A DNA stretch of 64,000 nucleotides, taken from NCBI RefSeq assembly GCF_011516835.1, contig NZ_WOTB01000022.1, positions 1 to 64,000 of the forward strand. The letters are read 5' to 3'. Positions 34,938 through 43,283 of this stretch are shown in pieces. A program made the position numbers and the translations under genes. This DNA comes from Acetobacter musti (GTDB lineage: Bacteria > Pseudomonadota > Alphaproteobacteria > Acetobacterales > Acetobacteraceae). The notes beneath the pieces were generated by a model. The model searched no databases and was not told the DNA's origin. It saw only the letters and a program-made list of their open reading frames with translations. Positions within the stretch are counted from its first letter, which is position 1; the number at the start of each line of letters is the position of its first letter.

Positions 34938-35699
34938 CTAACAGAATTCGTTATTCGCGAGCTTCATAAAACGCGTCGCGTCAGTAATATCAGCAGCCAT
35001 CATCGCAATCCGGTCCAGCAACGCCGGATCTTCGCCCCAGCGCTGCATCTGAGCCCGTTCGTCGACCGAGGCGATATTGGCAGCCTGAGTTGCATCCAGA
35101 GCATTTTCAGCAACGGCCAGTCCGAGGACGATACTTCCTGATGCGGGAACAGCGACTCCGAGTCCGGCCAGTGTGGCGTCAGACTGGCTGTTCAGAAGAT
35201 CGGTAAGACGGACCAATGCTTCTGCAGACTGCTCTATGGGGATCATCCCTGCGGTGACACGCAGGGTAATACCATGGCGCTCTCTGAGCCAGTCGAGCCA
35301 CGGTTGCCAGGCGTAATTCTGCAAGGCAGCAGCAGGCTCGGCATCATCTGCGCGATAGCAGAGAAGATCGTGCTTCCCGTAAGCGGCCAGTGTTGCAATA
35401 AAATGAGTGCGATCAGGCGCCACACGTTCAATCATCGTGCCTGCAATACGTGTCAGAGGCAGTGCATCCGGTCCGAACCGTTTTTGCGGATCGTCGGCAC
35501 CCGCCATCTGCCACTCGGCGGCAAGAGCCTCCGCCAGAGGCTTCGAGGATACGTGCAGCGGGGTGCGGCCTGGCAGAATTACCGGCTTTCCGTCCAGTGC
35601 GACGCCAAACCCATGTGGACCGGCGATGACTTCCGCGTTCGTCCAGAACCGCTTTCGCCGGGAATCACTTTCGCGGGGAGATCGGATCTCGTCCGTCAC
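34938..35699 (-). CDS. ATP12 family F1-ATPase assembly chaperone
   Basis: A 253-residue protein of the ATP12 family, which in mitochondria and alphaproteobacteria chaperones the F1 alpha subunit during ATP synthase assembly. Family marks are RKRFWTNAEVIAGPHGFGVA, LDGKPVILPGRTPLHVSSKP, LAEALAAEWQ, LPLTRIAGTMIERV, and YGKHDLLCYRADDAEPAAAL followed by W-x-P-W-L-D-W. It is the last gene of a leftward operon and overlaps the AsmA gene by four bases (ATGA). Confidence 0.92.
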   Translation of the reverse strand: MTDEIRSPRESDSRRKRFWTNAEVIAGPHGFGVALDGKPVILPGRTPLHVSSKPLAEALAAEWQMAGADDPQKRFGPDALPLTRIAGTMIERVAPDRTHFIATLAAYGKHDLLCYRADDAEPAAALQNYAWQPWLDWLRERHGITLRVTAGMIPIEQSAEALVRLTDLLNSQSDATLAGLGVAVPASGSIVLGLAVAENALDATQAANIASVDERAQMQRWGEDPALLDRIAMMAADITDATRFMKLANNEFC

Positions 35700-37861
35700 C
35701 GGAGCAGCCCTTTGAGCATGTTCATCAGACCGTTCGCTTTGCCCGCTGGCGCAGGGGCTGCTGACGGACCGTTACCGCCTTCACGAGCGGCCGCGAGCAG
35801 ATCGGGACACTGATCACTGCTGGTCTGATTGCCGCCGATGGCGATCGCAAACCGGCCGTCACTTCCCGGTTCCAGATGAGGTTGTGGTGAGCTGACTGTA
35901 CCACCGACGCCGACCGGCGATGACGCGCCGGTCCCGCCGATTCCGATGCGCGGCGTCAGATGGAGATCAAGCGCGCCGTCGGAGAGGCTGACGCTGCCGT
36001 TTCCAGTAAGAGACAGCATATCCGCCTCAAGACCGATTCGTTCCATCGTCGCGCGATTATCAGCGATGTTCATATGGACGCCAAAGCACCGGAGCCCCAT
36101 GGTGCCGCGAACAGGGATGCCGCGACCGATGATTGCTGCCAGAGCCTGTCCGCTGACGCGTCCGCCCACCATTGATACACCGAGATGCCCGGCTGCGCTT
36201 TTCTTCCACGCGTCCATATCTGCACCGTCGGCCGCGATGCTTCCCACAAGTTGCAGTGAACCATTGACCAGTGCCGGCACGCCGGCCCAGCTTTCGACAA
36301 TCTCCGCCGGCAGGACCAGTGGAGATGCTGTAATGGTCATATGCGGAATATTACCGGAGACATCGTATCCGAAACGGCCAGACTGAGGCATGCCCTGCAC
36401 CACGCCGGTTCCGCCAGCCCTGACGGGATCTGCTGTCAGGCGACCGCTGTCGGCGGTGACATGCGCCGAAACAGCGTCCCACGCCACAGACTGCCATGTA
36501 ACGCGCTGTATCGTGACATCCAGAGTTGCCTGCACGGCACGCAGCCATGTCTGGGAATCCTGTTCATGCAGAATCGACAACGGAGCGTCGCTGGCGAGGT
36601 GTCCGTCGACTTTAAGGGCCTGTAAAGAGGGCTTTCCCGGACCAAATGTGAGTGCCGGAAGAGAACCATGTACATTTAGTGATGTTTTTCCGCCTCCCGC
36701 CGTCCCATCCAGCATGACGGAAGAACCACCGTCCTCCAGGGAAAGCTGTAAAGGAAGTGTGCTGCTCCCGGGGACCCGGACAGCGCTGACCGTTTCTTCC
36801 AGTGTTCCAAGCATGCCGTGAAGAGTAAGCGCCTGCCCGTTCAGTTTTCCATTCAGGGAAACAGCCAGTCGGTCAGCTGGTTGCGCGGCGTCCAGCGTAA
36901 AAGTATCAGCGTGCAGACCTTCGAGCATCTGATCCAGATCCACTGAACCCGTACGGAGATGCAGCATACGCAGTCCCGGGCTGGCACCGCTGCCGGTCAC
37001 GCCAGCCTGAAGAGTCACATCGCTGGCATCAGGCACGTCAGCGTTGGGGAACAACGCCTCGATATCAGCCAGTTGTCCAAGTTCACCGCCGATCTGCAGA
37101 TCGTATCCGGCATCGTGCTGCGGATCAGTGATGGTGCCATCAATATGAAGTTTTCCGGACGGTCGTTTGTTCACTGCCAGTGTCGCAGTGAGATGCACCG
37201 GCCATGTTTCTCCCGCGACAGGTGGCATCGGGCCGGTTGTCCCTGCAAGCGTGAAGGCACCTGAATCATGATGGCCGCGCAGACTGATCGCGACTGAACC
37301 GCCGGTCAGACCGGTCACGTCCGCCTGATCGACGTCCACCTGACCTGTGAGACGGCGCCGGATGTCAGACCATACGAGCGCGCCATCCCGGACATGCACG
37401 GAAGAAAGCGAAAGATTCCAATGCCGGTGTGATCCGGATGATGTGCCGGAATCGTCATGGCCGGTATCAGTTGGTTCGAACAGCCAGTTCGGCTTACCGT
37501 CAGGCGTGCGCTCCAGCAGCAACGCCGGCTGCATGAGGCTGACATCATCCAGCACGACCCTGTGCGAGAACAACGCGCTGAGAGAAAGTCTCGCACGGAG
37601 TTCTTTTGCGGTGAACATGTCCGGACGTGTTCCGCCCTGCCGGTTGGACAGGCGGACGCCTTTTGCTTCCACCCATGGATAGGGGAGCAGCCATACATGC
37701 AGAGATTCGATGCGTAACTGACGTCCGGTCTGCTGGTCGATCGCCTCCACAAGCCGCGTGCGCAGCCAGGTTGCGTCCATCAGCGATGATGCGGTGACAG
37801 CACCTCCGAGCAGTAAGGCAATCCCGCCAATGGTGAGACCCGCTTTTGTTCTGAACTTCAT
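35696..37861 (-). CDS. AsmA family envelope protein
   Basis: A 721-residue protein with an N-terminal membrane anchor (KAGLTIGGIALLLGGAVTAS) and a long periplasmic repeating-beta region. The AsmA N-terminal pattern is clear: TGRQLRIESLHVWLLPYPWV, then EAKGVRLSNRQGG. The AsmA C-terminal domain has NGSVSLSDGALDLHLTPRIG. AsmA-like proteins are bridge-type proteins affecting outer membrane lipid transport. ATG 37861 follows AGGAGATAAT and is one base after the pseudouridine synthase stop; longer frames lie inside that gene. The last 40 residues are Pro/Gly/Ala-rich and probably disordered. Confidence 0.88.
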   Translation of the reverse strand: MKFRTKAGLTIGGIALLLGGAVTASSLMDATWLRTRLVEAIDQQTGRQLRIESLHVWLLPYPWVEAKGVRLSNRQGGTRPDMFTAKELRARLSLSALFSHRVVLDDVSLMQPALLLERTPDGKPNWLFEPTDTGHDDSGTSSGSHRHWNLSLSSVHVRDGALVWSDIRRRLTGQVDVDQADVTGLTGGSVAISLRGHHDSGAFTLAGTTGPMPPVAGETWPVHLTATLAVNKRPSGKLHIDGTITDPQHDAGYDLQIGGELGQLADIEALFPNADVPDASDVTLQAGVTGSGASPGLRMLHLRTGSVDLDQMLEGLHADTFTLDAAQPADRLAVSLNGKLNGQALTLHGMLGTLEETVSAVRVPGSSTLPLQLSLEDGGSSVMLDGTAGGGKTSLNVHGSLPALTFGPGKPSLQALKVDGHLASDAPLSILHEQDSQTWLRAVQATLDVTIQRVTWQSVAWDAVSAHVTADSGRLTADPVRAGGTGVVQGMPQSGRFGYDVSGNIPHMTITASPLVLPAEIVESWAGVPALVNGSLQLVGSIAADGADMDAWKKSAAGHLGVSMVGGRVSGQALAAIIGRGIPVRGTMGLRCFGVHMNIADNRATMERIGLEADMLSLTGNGSVSLSDGALDLHLTPRIGIGGTGASSPVGVGGTVSSPQPHLEPGSDGRFAIAIGGNQTSSDQCPDLLAAAREGGNGPSAAPAPAGKANGLMNMLKGLLR

Positions 37862-37862
37862 A

Positions 37863-38837
37863 TTATCTCCTGCGCGGCACCGGGACAGATCCGGCAGTAA
37901 AGCCGAGCGCACGGAATGTCTCACGCATATGGGGCGGGAGTTCGGCGCTGACTTCCAGCCACCCGCCGGCCGGGTGCGGCAGCACCAGGCTGCGCGCGTG
38001 AAGGTGGAGGCGCTCGGTAAAACCGTCGACATGGGCTTTTTCGGCGCCGTATTTCGGGTCGCCGAGGATGGGCGTTCCGAGGGATTCGCAATGTACCCTT
38101 AACTGATGGGTGCGTCCGGTCAGGGGCGAAAGGCCCAGCCATGAAAATTTACGGCCGGCGGAATCGAGGACCTCATATTCCGTGCGGGCCATCTGTGCGT
38201 CTTCATCCCTGCGGTCGGCGGCGACGGTGATGGAGCCTGGTCCTGCGCCGAGACGGGCCAGTGGCTGATCGATTTCCCCCGACAGGGGATCGGGGCGGCC
38301 GACGACGACGGCCCAGTATGTTTTTCTGACATCGCGTCCGCGGAAGGCGGCCGCCAGCCTGGCTGCCACGCCGGGCGTCCTGGCGAGCAGGAGCAGTCCG
38401 GACGTGTCCTTGTCGATGCGATGCACCAGGCGCGGGCGCGGGTCATCACCCTCGCGCAGGCCATCCAGCATCATGTCTACATGCTGCGTGATGCCCGGGC
38501 CGCCCTGCGTGGCGAGGCCGGATGGCTTGTTCAGCACGATCAGCTGTGGGTCGGAGTAGATGACCATTTTCCGGATTTCCCGCGCCAGCCGTTCGTCCAG
38601 CGGGCGGGGTGCGTCATGACGCGGTTTTGTTGATGCGGGTATTGGCGGTACGCGGACGGACTGGCCCGGCGCCAGGCGGGTGCCGGCGTCCACGCGTTTG
38701 CCGTCCACGCGGATCTGTCCGGTCCGGCACAGTTTCTGCACCATTCCCTGCGTGAGCTGCGGATAGTGACGCCGGAACCAGCGGTCGAGACGGATCTCCG
38801 CTTCGTCCTCGCTTACCGTCAACATGGCCACACTCAT
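37863..38837 (-). CDS. RluA/RluC-type pseudouridine synthase
   Basis: A 324-residue enzyme that isomerises uridine in rRNA. An N-terminal S4 domain (RLDRWFRRHYPQLTQGMVQK, then CRTGQIRVDGKRV) is followed by the RluA-type catalytic domain with PRLVHRIDKDTSGLLLLART (catalytic Asp) and GRTHQLRVHCESLGTPILGD. This layout matches RluC/RluD; the target uridines cannot be told from sequence. ATG 38837 has GAGG eight bases upstream. It lies 10 bp after the rarA stop and one base before AsmA, in a tight operon. Confidence 0.92.
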   Translation of the reverse strand: MSVAMLTVSEDEAEIRLDRWFRRHYPQLTQGMVQKLCRTGQIRVDGKRVDAGTRLAPGQSVRVPPIPASTKPRHDAPRPLDERLAREIRKMVIYSDPQLIVLNKPSGLATQGGPGITQHVDMMLDGLREGDDPRPRLVHRIDKDTSGLLLLARTPGVAARLAAAFRGRDVRKTYWAVVVGRPDPLSGEIDQPLARLGAGPGSITVAADRRDEDAQMARTEYEVLDSAGRKFSWLGLSPLTGRTHQLRVHCESLGTPILGDPKYGAEKAHVDGFTERLHLHARSLVLPHPAGGWLEVSAELPPHMRETFRALGFTAGSVPVPRRR

Positions 38838-38847
38838 AATCCGCGCC

Positions 38848-40233
38848 TCACGATCCGTCACCTGATGTCGCGCGGCTTGCCCTCTTTCGGGTCCATGTGT
38901 CCAGTCTCCGGCGAATTTCGTGTTCAAACCCGCGACCGGTCGGAGTGTAGAAGCGCTGCCGGGGCATCCCGTCGGGGAAGTAGTTCTGGCCGGAGAAACC
39001 CTCCTCGGTGTCGTGGTCATATTCATAGCCGGCGCCGTAGCCGATGTCTTTCATCAGCTTTGTCGGAGCATTGAGGATATGGGCGGGCGGCATCAGGCTG
39101 CCTGTCGTTTTCGCGGCCCGTCGCGCGGCGCCGTAGGCTTTGTAGATGGCGTTGGATTTGGGGGCGGTGCCGAGATGCACGACCAACTGGGCGAGGGCCA
39201 GTTCGCCTTCGGGCGATCCCATCCGCTCGTATGTCTCCCACGCGGCGAGGGCGAGCGGCAGGGCGGACGGATCGGCCATGCCGACATCCTCCGCCGCGAA
39301 GCGTGTCAGGCGCCGGGCGATGTAGCGGGGGTCTTCGCCGCCTTCCAGCATGCGGGCGAACCAGTAGAGCGCGGCGTCGGGATCGGAGCCGCGCAGGGAT
39401 TTATGCAGGGCGGAGATCAGGTTGTAGTGTTCTTCCCGGTCCCGGTCGTACAGCACGGCGCGTCTGGCGAGCAGGGAGGTCAGCGCCTGCGGGTCGAGAG
39501 GTTTGTCCGTTTTCAGGCTGAGAATCTGCTCGACCATATTCAGCAGGTAGCGGCCGTCGCCATCTGCCATGGCTCTCAGTGCCGTGCGGGCGGATTCGGT
39601 CAGCGGCAGGGGCTTTCCTGTCAGTTCCTCAGCCCGGACGAGCAGCGCGTCCAGCGCCGGGTCGTCCAGTCTTCGGAGCACCATGACCTGACAGCGGGAG
39701 AGCAGGGCGGAATTAAGGGCGAAAGAGGGGTTTTCCGTTGTGGCGCCGACGAGAACGACGGTCCCGTTCTCGACAACGGGGAGAAATCCGTCCTGCTGGG
39801 CTCTGTTGAACCGGTGGATTTCGTCGACGAACAGCAGCGTGCCGCGCCTGCTTTCAGCAAAGCGTCGTGCGTCCTCGAACGCGCGTTTCAGATCTGCGAC
39901 ACCGGAGAAGACGGCGGAGAGCTGCACGAAGCGGAGATGGGCGGCGGCGGCGAGCAGGCGGGCGATGGTCGTTTTGCCGACACCGGGGCCGCCCCAGAGG
40001 ATGAGGCTTGCCAGCGTGCCGCGTTCCAGCATCCGGGTCAGGGCGCCATCTGGACCCAGGAGATGATCCTGGCCAACGACGTCCTCAAGCCGGGTGGGTC
40101 TCAGCCGGTCTGCCAGCGGCTGGGTAGGTGCGGGCGTGGCGTTGTGGCCATGGGACGGGGCGGTGGCCCCGGTGTCTTCCGTGCCGAACAGATCGCCGCC
40201 CGGTTGTGAAGGGCGTTCACGCCGCGTGACCAT
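38848..40233 (-). CDS. rarA: Replication-associated recombination protein A (MgsA/RarA)
   Basis: A 461-residue AAA+ ATPase that acts at stalled replication forks. Motifs: LIDDVVGQ-like RLEDVVGQDHLLGPDGALTR, Walker A LWGGPGVGKTTIARLLA, Walker B TLLFVDEIHRFNRAQQDGFL, sensor 1 VVLVGATTENPSFALNSALL with the Arg finger S-R-C-Q. The C-terminal tetramerisation part has SALHKSLRGSDPDAALYWFA, typical of RarA/WRNIP1. First gene of the leftward operon toward ATP12. Confidence 0.95.
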   Translation of the reverse strand: MVTRRERPSQPGGDLFGTEDTGATAPSHGHNATPAPTQPLADRLRPTRLEDVVGQDHLLGPDGALTRMLERGTLASLILWGGPGVGKTTIARLLAAAAHLRFVQLSAVFSGVADLKRAFEDARRFAESRRGTLLFVDEIHRFNRAQQDGFLPVVENGTVVLVGATTENPSFALNSALLSRCQVMVLRRLDDPALDALLVRAEELTGKPLPLTESARTALRAMADGDGRYLLNMVEQILSLKTDKPLDPQALTSLLARRAVLYDRDREEHYNLISALHKSLRGSDPDAALYWFARMLEGGEDPRYIARRLTRFAAEDVGMADPSALPLALAAWETYERMGSPEGELALAQLVVHLGTAPKSNAIYKAYGAARRAAKTTGSLMPPAHILNAPTKLMKDIGYGAGYEYDHDTEEGFSGQNYFPDGMPRQRFYTPTGRGFEHEIRRRLDTWTRKRASRATSGDGS

Positions 40234-40335
40234 GACCGTGCTCGCTGATGTTCATCCTTCGTTCATACAGCGTCGTCGTCTTCTCGTTAAGGCGAAGCTG
40301 CAGGTGGCGGGGTTCTGGCCCGCACCCTGTCGGTT

Positions 40336-42474
40336 TTATTTTGAGGCTTTGTGGAGCTTTTTCTCCCAGGCGGCCCGGACGGCGGCAGGATCCAGCGGTT
40401 CGTTTTTGCCGTGTATCTTGCGGGTGCTGCTGTGGCTGCGGTTTCCGGATGGATGGGCTGCTGGCGTTTTGCCGCCGGTATCCGCCCTCCGTGCCTGTGT
40501 CATGCCACCCGGCGCGATGCCTGCGGCGGGGTTGGCGTTGACTGCCTGCACGGCTTTTTCGCAGCGTGATCCCTTACCGACGCCGATCTGGATCATCGGC
40601 AGGATGGCGAGGGGCGGGAAGACGAAGCCCAGCCCGGCCGAGGCGGCTGCGCGGCCGATTATTTCGGCGCCGGGCAGAACGGTGGGGGATTTTAGCGGGC
40701 CGGTGACGTTGAACGCGCCCGGCAGCGAGAGAATTGTCGGGTGAATGGCGCGGGTGGTCAGGGAGTAATCGATCGTATTGGTCCGGAAGTTTACGGTTCC
40801 CTCACCAAGCGTTCTTGTTTCCCGCGTTTCGAGGAGCAGTGTTTTCGTCTTCACGATGCCGCCGTTCAGCGGCATGTCCGCGATGAAGCAGTCCAGCTGC
40901 GTGTGGCTCGGGAGACCGAGGGCGGAGAGGATGGCGTTACCGAACTGGAGGCCGAGAATTTCGGGAAGCAGGGCTGAAATATCACCGCCTTCGCTCAGCA
41001 CCAGGGTCAGGCCGCCATTGCCGTTCGCGACGAGGGAGGCGATGGAATTTCCGGTCGAGGTCAGCGTGAAGTTGCCGCCGACGATTCCGCCCTGTGCGGC
41101 CGTGCCGGTCGTCGTGCTCATGATGTGGGCGAGGTCGATCTGTCTGAAATCAAACTTTGCTTTGGTAGCAAAGCCGTTTTTCGCGGGTGTCAGCGTCGCC
41201 GAGCTGGCCAGCGTTCCTTTGCCGACGGCGAAGTTCAGTCTGGTCAGATCGATCGCGCCGTCGCGGATGGAGAATTCCGCGTCGATATTATCCAGCGGCA
41301 GGCGTTTGTTCTGGATGCGGTCGCCCTTGTAGGTCACGTGGGCGTTGATGGCTTCCAGCTTGGGCACGTTGATCGGTGTGTCGGGCAGGATGTTCGGATC
41401 TTTCGCGTCTGCTTTTTTCTGCGCGGCTGTATCCGGTCCCGGTTTGCCGCCGATGAAGCCGCTCAGGTCCTCGATATCGACGCGGTGCGAATGCAGGCCG
41501 GCCTCGACGAACGGAACGGACTGATGCGGATCGACGGTGATGGTGCCGCCGATATCGCTGGAGCCCATCTTGCCGGCGAAATTGTCGAAGCGGATCAGTT
41601 TCTGGCTGTAATCCAGGTTGCCCGTGATGTCGTAAGCCGGGGTCTGCGGGATCGGAATCCCCGTCAGCGGATATAGCAGCGACATATCCGGTCCGGAGAA
41701 GTGCAGCTTCAGCTTCGTGCCTCTGAAGGCCAGCGGATCGTCGACCGTTCCTTTGAGAGTCGCGTGGGTCGGGCCGTTTTTGACGCTCAGATCCACCGGG
41801 TAGGGAGTCTTCGCGTCGCTCAGCGACAGGAGGGCTCCGCCGACGAAATGGCCGCTGACGGGCTGTCCGGCGTAGCGCCCGGTAGCGTCCGCGACGACTG
41901 TTCCGCGGTCGGAGGGGCCGGCTGGCAGGGTGGTGTGGACGTCGATGCCGGTATCGGCACGCAGCTTATCGTCGCGGAACCGGATATGGCCGTCCGTGAT
42001 CCTGAGTTCCTTCAGTATGGACAGCGAAAAGCCGGAGTCTGAGGAGGAGCTGCTGCTGCTTCCGGATGAAGCGAAGGTATAGTTGTTCTGACCATACCTG
42101 CGGCGGCGGATATCGATGTAGGGGGTATCCAGGGCGAGGAGGGGCACGCGAAGCGACCGGTGCAGAACGTAGTTCAGGAGGTCGAACGAGGCCGTGATGT
42201 GTTTCGCCGTGAAGAACGGGGTGTCTTCGCTTTCAAACTCTTTCGGCTGATCACTTTTCACGTCATCGACCGTGACGCGGGTGACGAAACCGGGATGGAC
42301 ATGCAGATGGGCGACGCTGGTCGGGCGGCCGAGCGCGTCGGTGGCCTTGCGGTTCAGCAGGGGAACGAACCAGTCCCACGACCAGAAGATAATCAGCAGG
42401 ATGAGAGCGAGGATGAACAGGCCGGCGCCCCCGGTGGAGAATCTGTGTCGATAGAAAAACGAGTTCTGGTTCAT
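40336..42474 (-). CDS. AsmA family envelope protein (second copy)
   Basis: A 712-residue protein with an N-terminal anchor (GGAGLFILALILLIIFWSWD) and a periplasmic region. The N-terminal AsmA pattern is HLHVHPGFVTRVTVDDVKSD, and the C-terminal half has DFRQIDLAHIMSTTTGTAAQ followed by the G-x-G-x-x-x-L repeats and LGEGTVNFRTNTIDYSLTTR. It resembles the YhjG/YicH-type AsmA branch more than the copy at 35696-37861. The C-terminus is Lys-rich (KKLHKASK). It is separated from rarA by about 100 bp and probably has its own promoter at 42475 or beyond. Confidence 0.85.
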   Translation of the reverse strand: MNQNSFFYRHRFSTGGAGLFILALILLIIFWSWDWFVPLLNRKATDALGRPTSVAHLHVHPGFVTRVTVDDVKSDQPKEFESEDTPFFTAKHITASFDLLNYVLHRSLRVPLLALDTPYIDIRRRRYGQNNYTFASSGSSSSSSSDSGFSLSILKELRITDGHIRFRDDKLRADTGIDVHTTLPAGPSDRGTVVADATGRYAGQPVSGHFVGGALLSLSDAKTPYPVDLSVKNGPTHATLKGTVDDPLAFRGTKLKLHFSGPDMSLLYPLTGIPIPQTPAYDITGNLDYSQKLIRFDNFAGKMGSSDIGGTITVDPHQSVPFVEAGLHSHRVDIEDLSGFIGGKPGPDTAAQKKADAKDPNILPDTPINVPKLEAINAHVTYKGDRIQNKRLPLDNIDAEFSIRDGAIDLTRLNFAVGKGTLASSATLTPAKNGFATKAKFDFRQIDLAHIMSTTTGTAAQGGIVGGNFTLTSTGNSIASLVANGNGGLTLVLSEGGDISALLPEILGLQFGNAILSALGLPSHTQLDCFIADMPLNGGIVKTKTLLLETRETRTLGEGTVNFRTNTIDYSLTTRAIHPTILSLPGAFNVTGPLKSPTVLPGAEIIGRAAASAGLGFVFPPLAILPMIQIGVGKGSRCEKAVQAVNANPAAGIAPGGMTQARRADTGGKTPAAHPSGNRSHSSTRKIHGKNEPLDPAAVRAAWEKKLHKASK

Positions 42475-43283
42475 ACAGTCTCTGATGTACGATCCGGACT
42501 GTCGGGCCGGATCGTCCCCTTCTTTTGTGTCCGGTCGGGACCATACACGCTCACCGGACGCACTGAATGCCTGCGGCTGGTGCTGCCGGATGGTCTTTGT
42601 TCATTCCCGGAAGGCTAAACGCCGTGTGTTAGGGGCGGTTGCACGACCTGACTGTCGCGTCCGCGAGTGCGGGGTTTTTCCAGAGTTGTGTCGGGAAAGG
42701 TGTCCGGTTTGCGGTCCGGAGATGATCAGAAGGATGAGCATGAAAATGTTATTTGTATGGAATGTTATGGGCAGTATGGACTTTCTGTGTCATATTGTTG
42801 CATGACTGTTTCGGATTTTTGTTATCCAGGCATGAGTATCCTAATTCGATTAGTTTTTTAATTGTCCTGAAAAATACTTCCGCAGCCGGAATGAGGCCGC
42901 TGTGTTGTCCGGGAGTGATGGCAGGATGGAAGTGAAAGGAATAATAGGTCTGTTAAAAATTCAATAATGTAGCGTTCTGTAGTTATTCTGTAATCTGGTC
43001 AGACAGACGAGATTCGGTTCCGGAGGCCGGAGACGGAGTACTGGTCAGGCATGGGCAATCTGTTGCTAATTTGATACAGTCCTGCGCAAACTGCATGTCT
43101 GACATGAATCTGTAATAAACAAACTGATTATTTGGTCGTAAGGAACGGCCATGCAGCCTGGAAGCTGAGTCCGGGGAGGCTCTGTATGGCCCAGAAAGCC
43201 GACCATCCGGTCAGGTTTTTGAGGTTGTCTCCCTGCGAAGCGCGACCGGATTGCGTCCTGTCCATGACCAGAACAGAGCCGCT
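42475..43283. other. Intergenic region upstream of a TonB receptor
   Basis: 809 bp. A 106-codon frame at 42485-42805 has Cys/Arg-rich composition and no start support, so I do not call it. Bases about 42820-43000 are AT-rich. I looked for a cobalamin riboswitch, because the receptor could be BtuB-like, and do not find its conserved core. No clear Fur-type palindrome is seen here, unlike in front of the receptor at 49888. Confidence 0.45.

Noticed and set aside
38920..40209. 429-codon rightward frame opposite rarA
   Set aside because: Shadow frame; rarA motifs are unambiguous on the other strand.
42900..43283. Cobalamin riboswitch upstream of the first TonB receptor
   Set aside because: None of the conserved core blocks of that riboswitch can be found.
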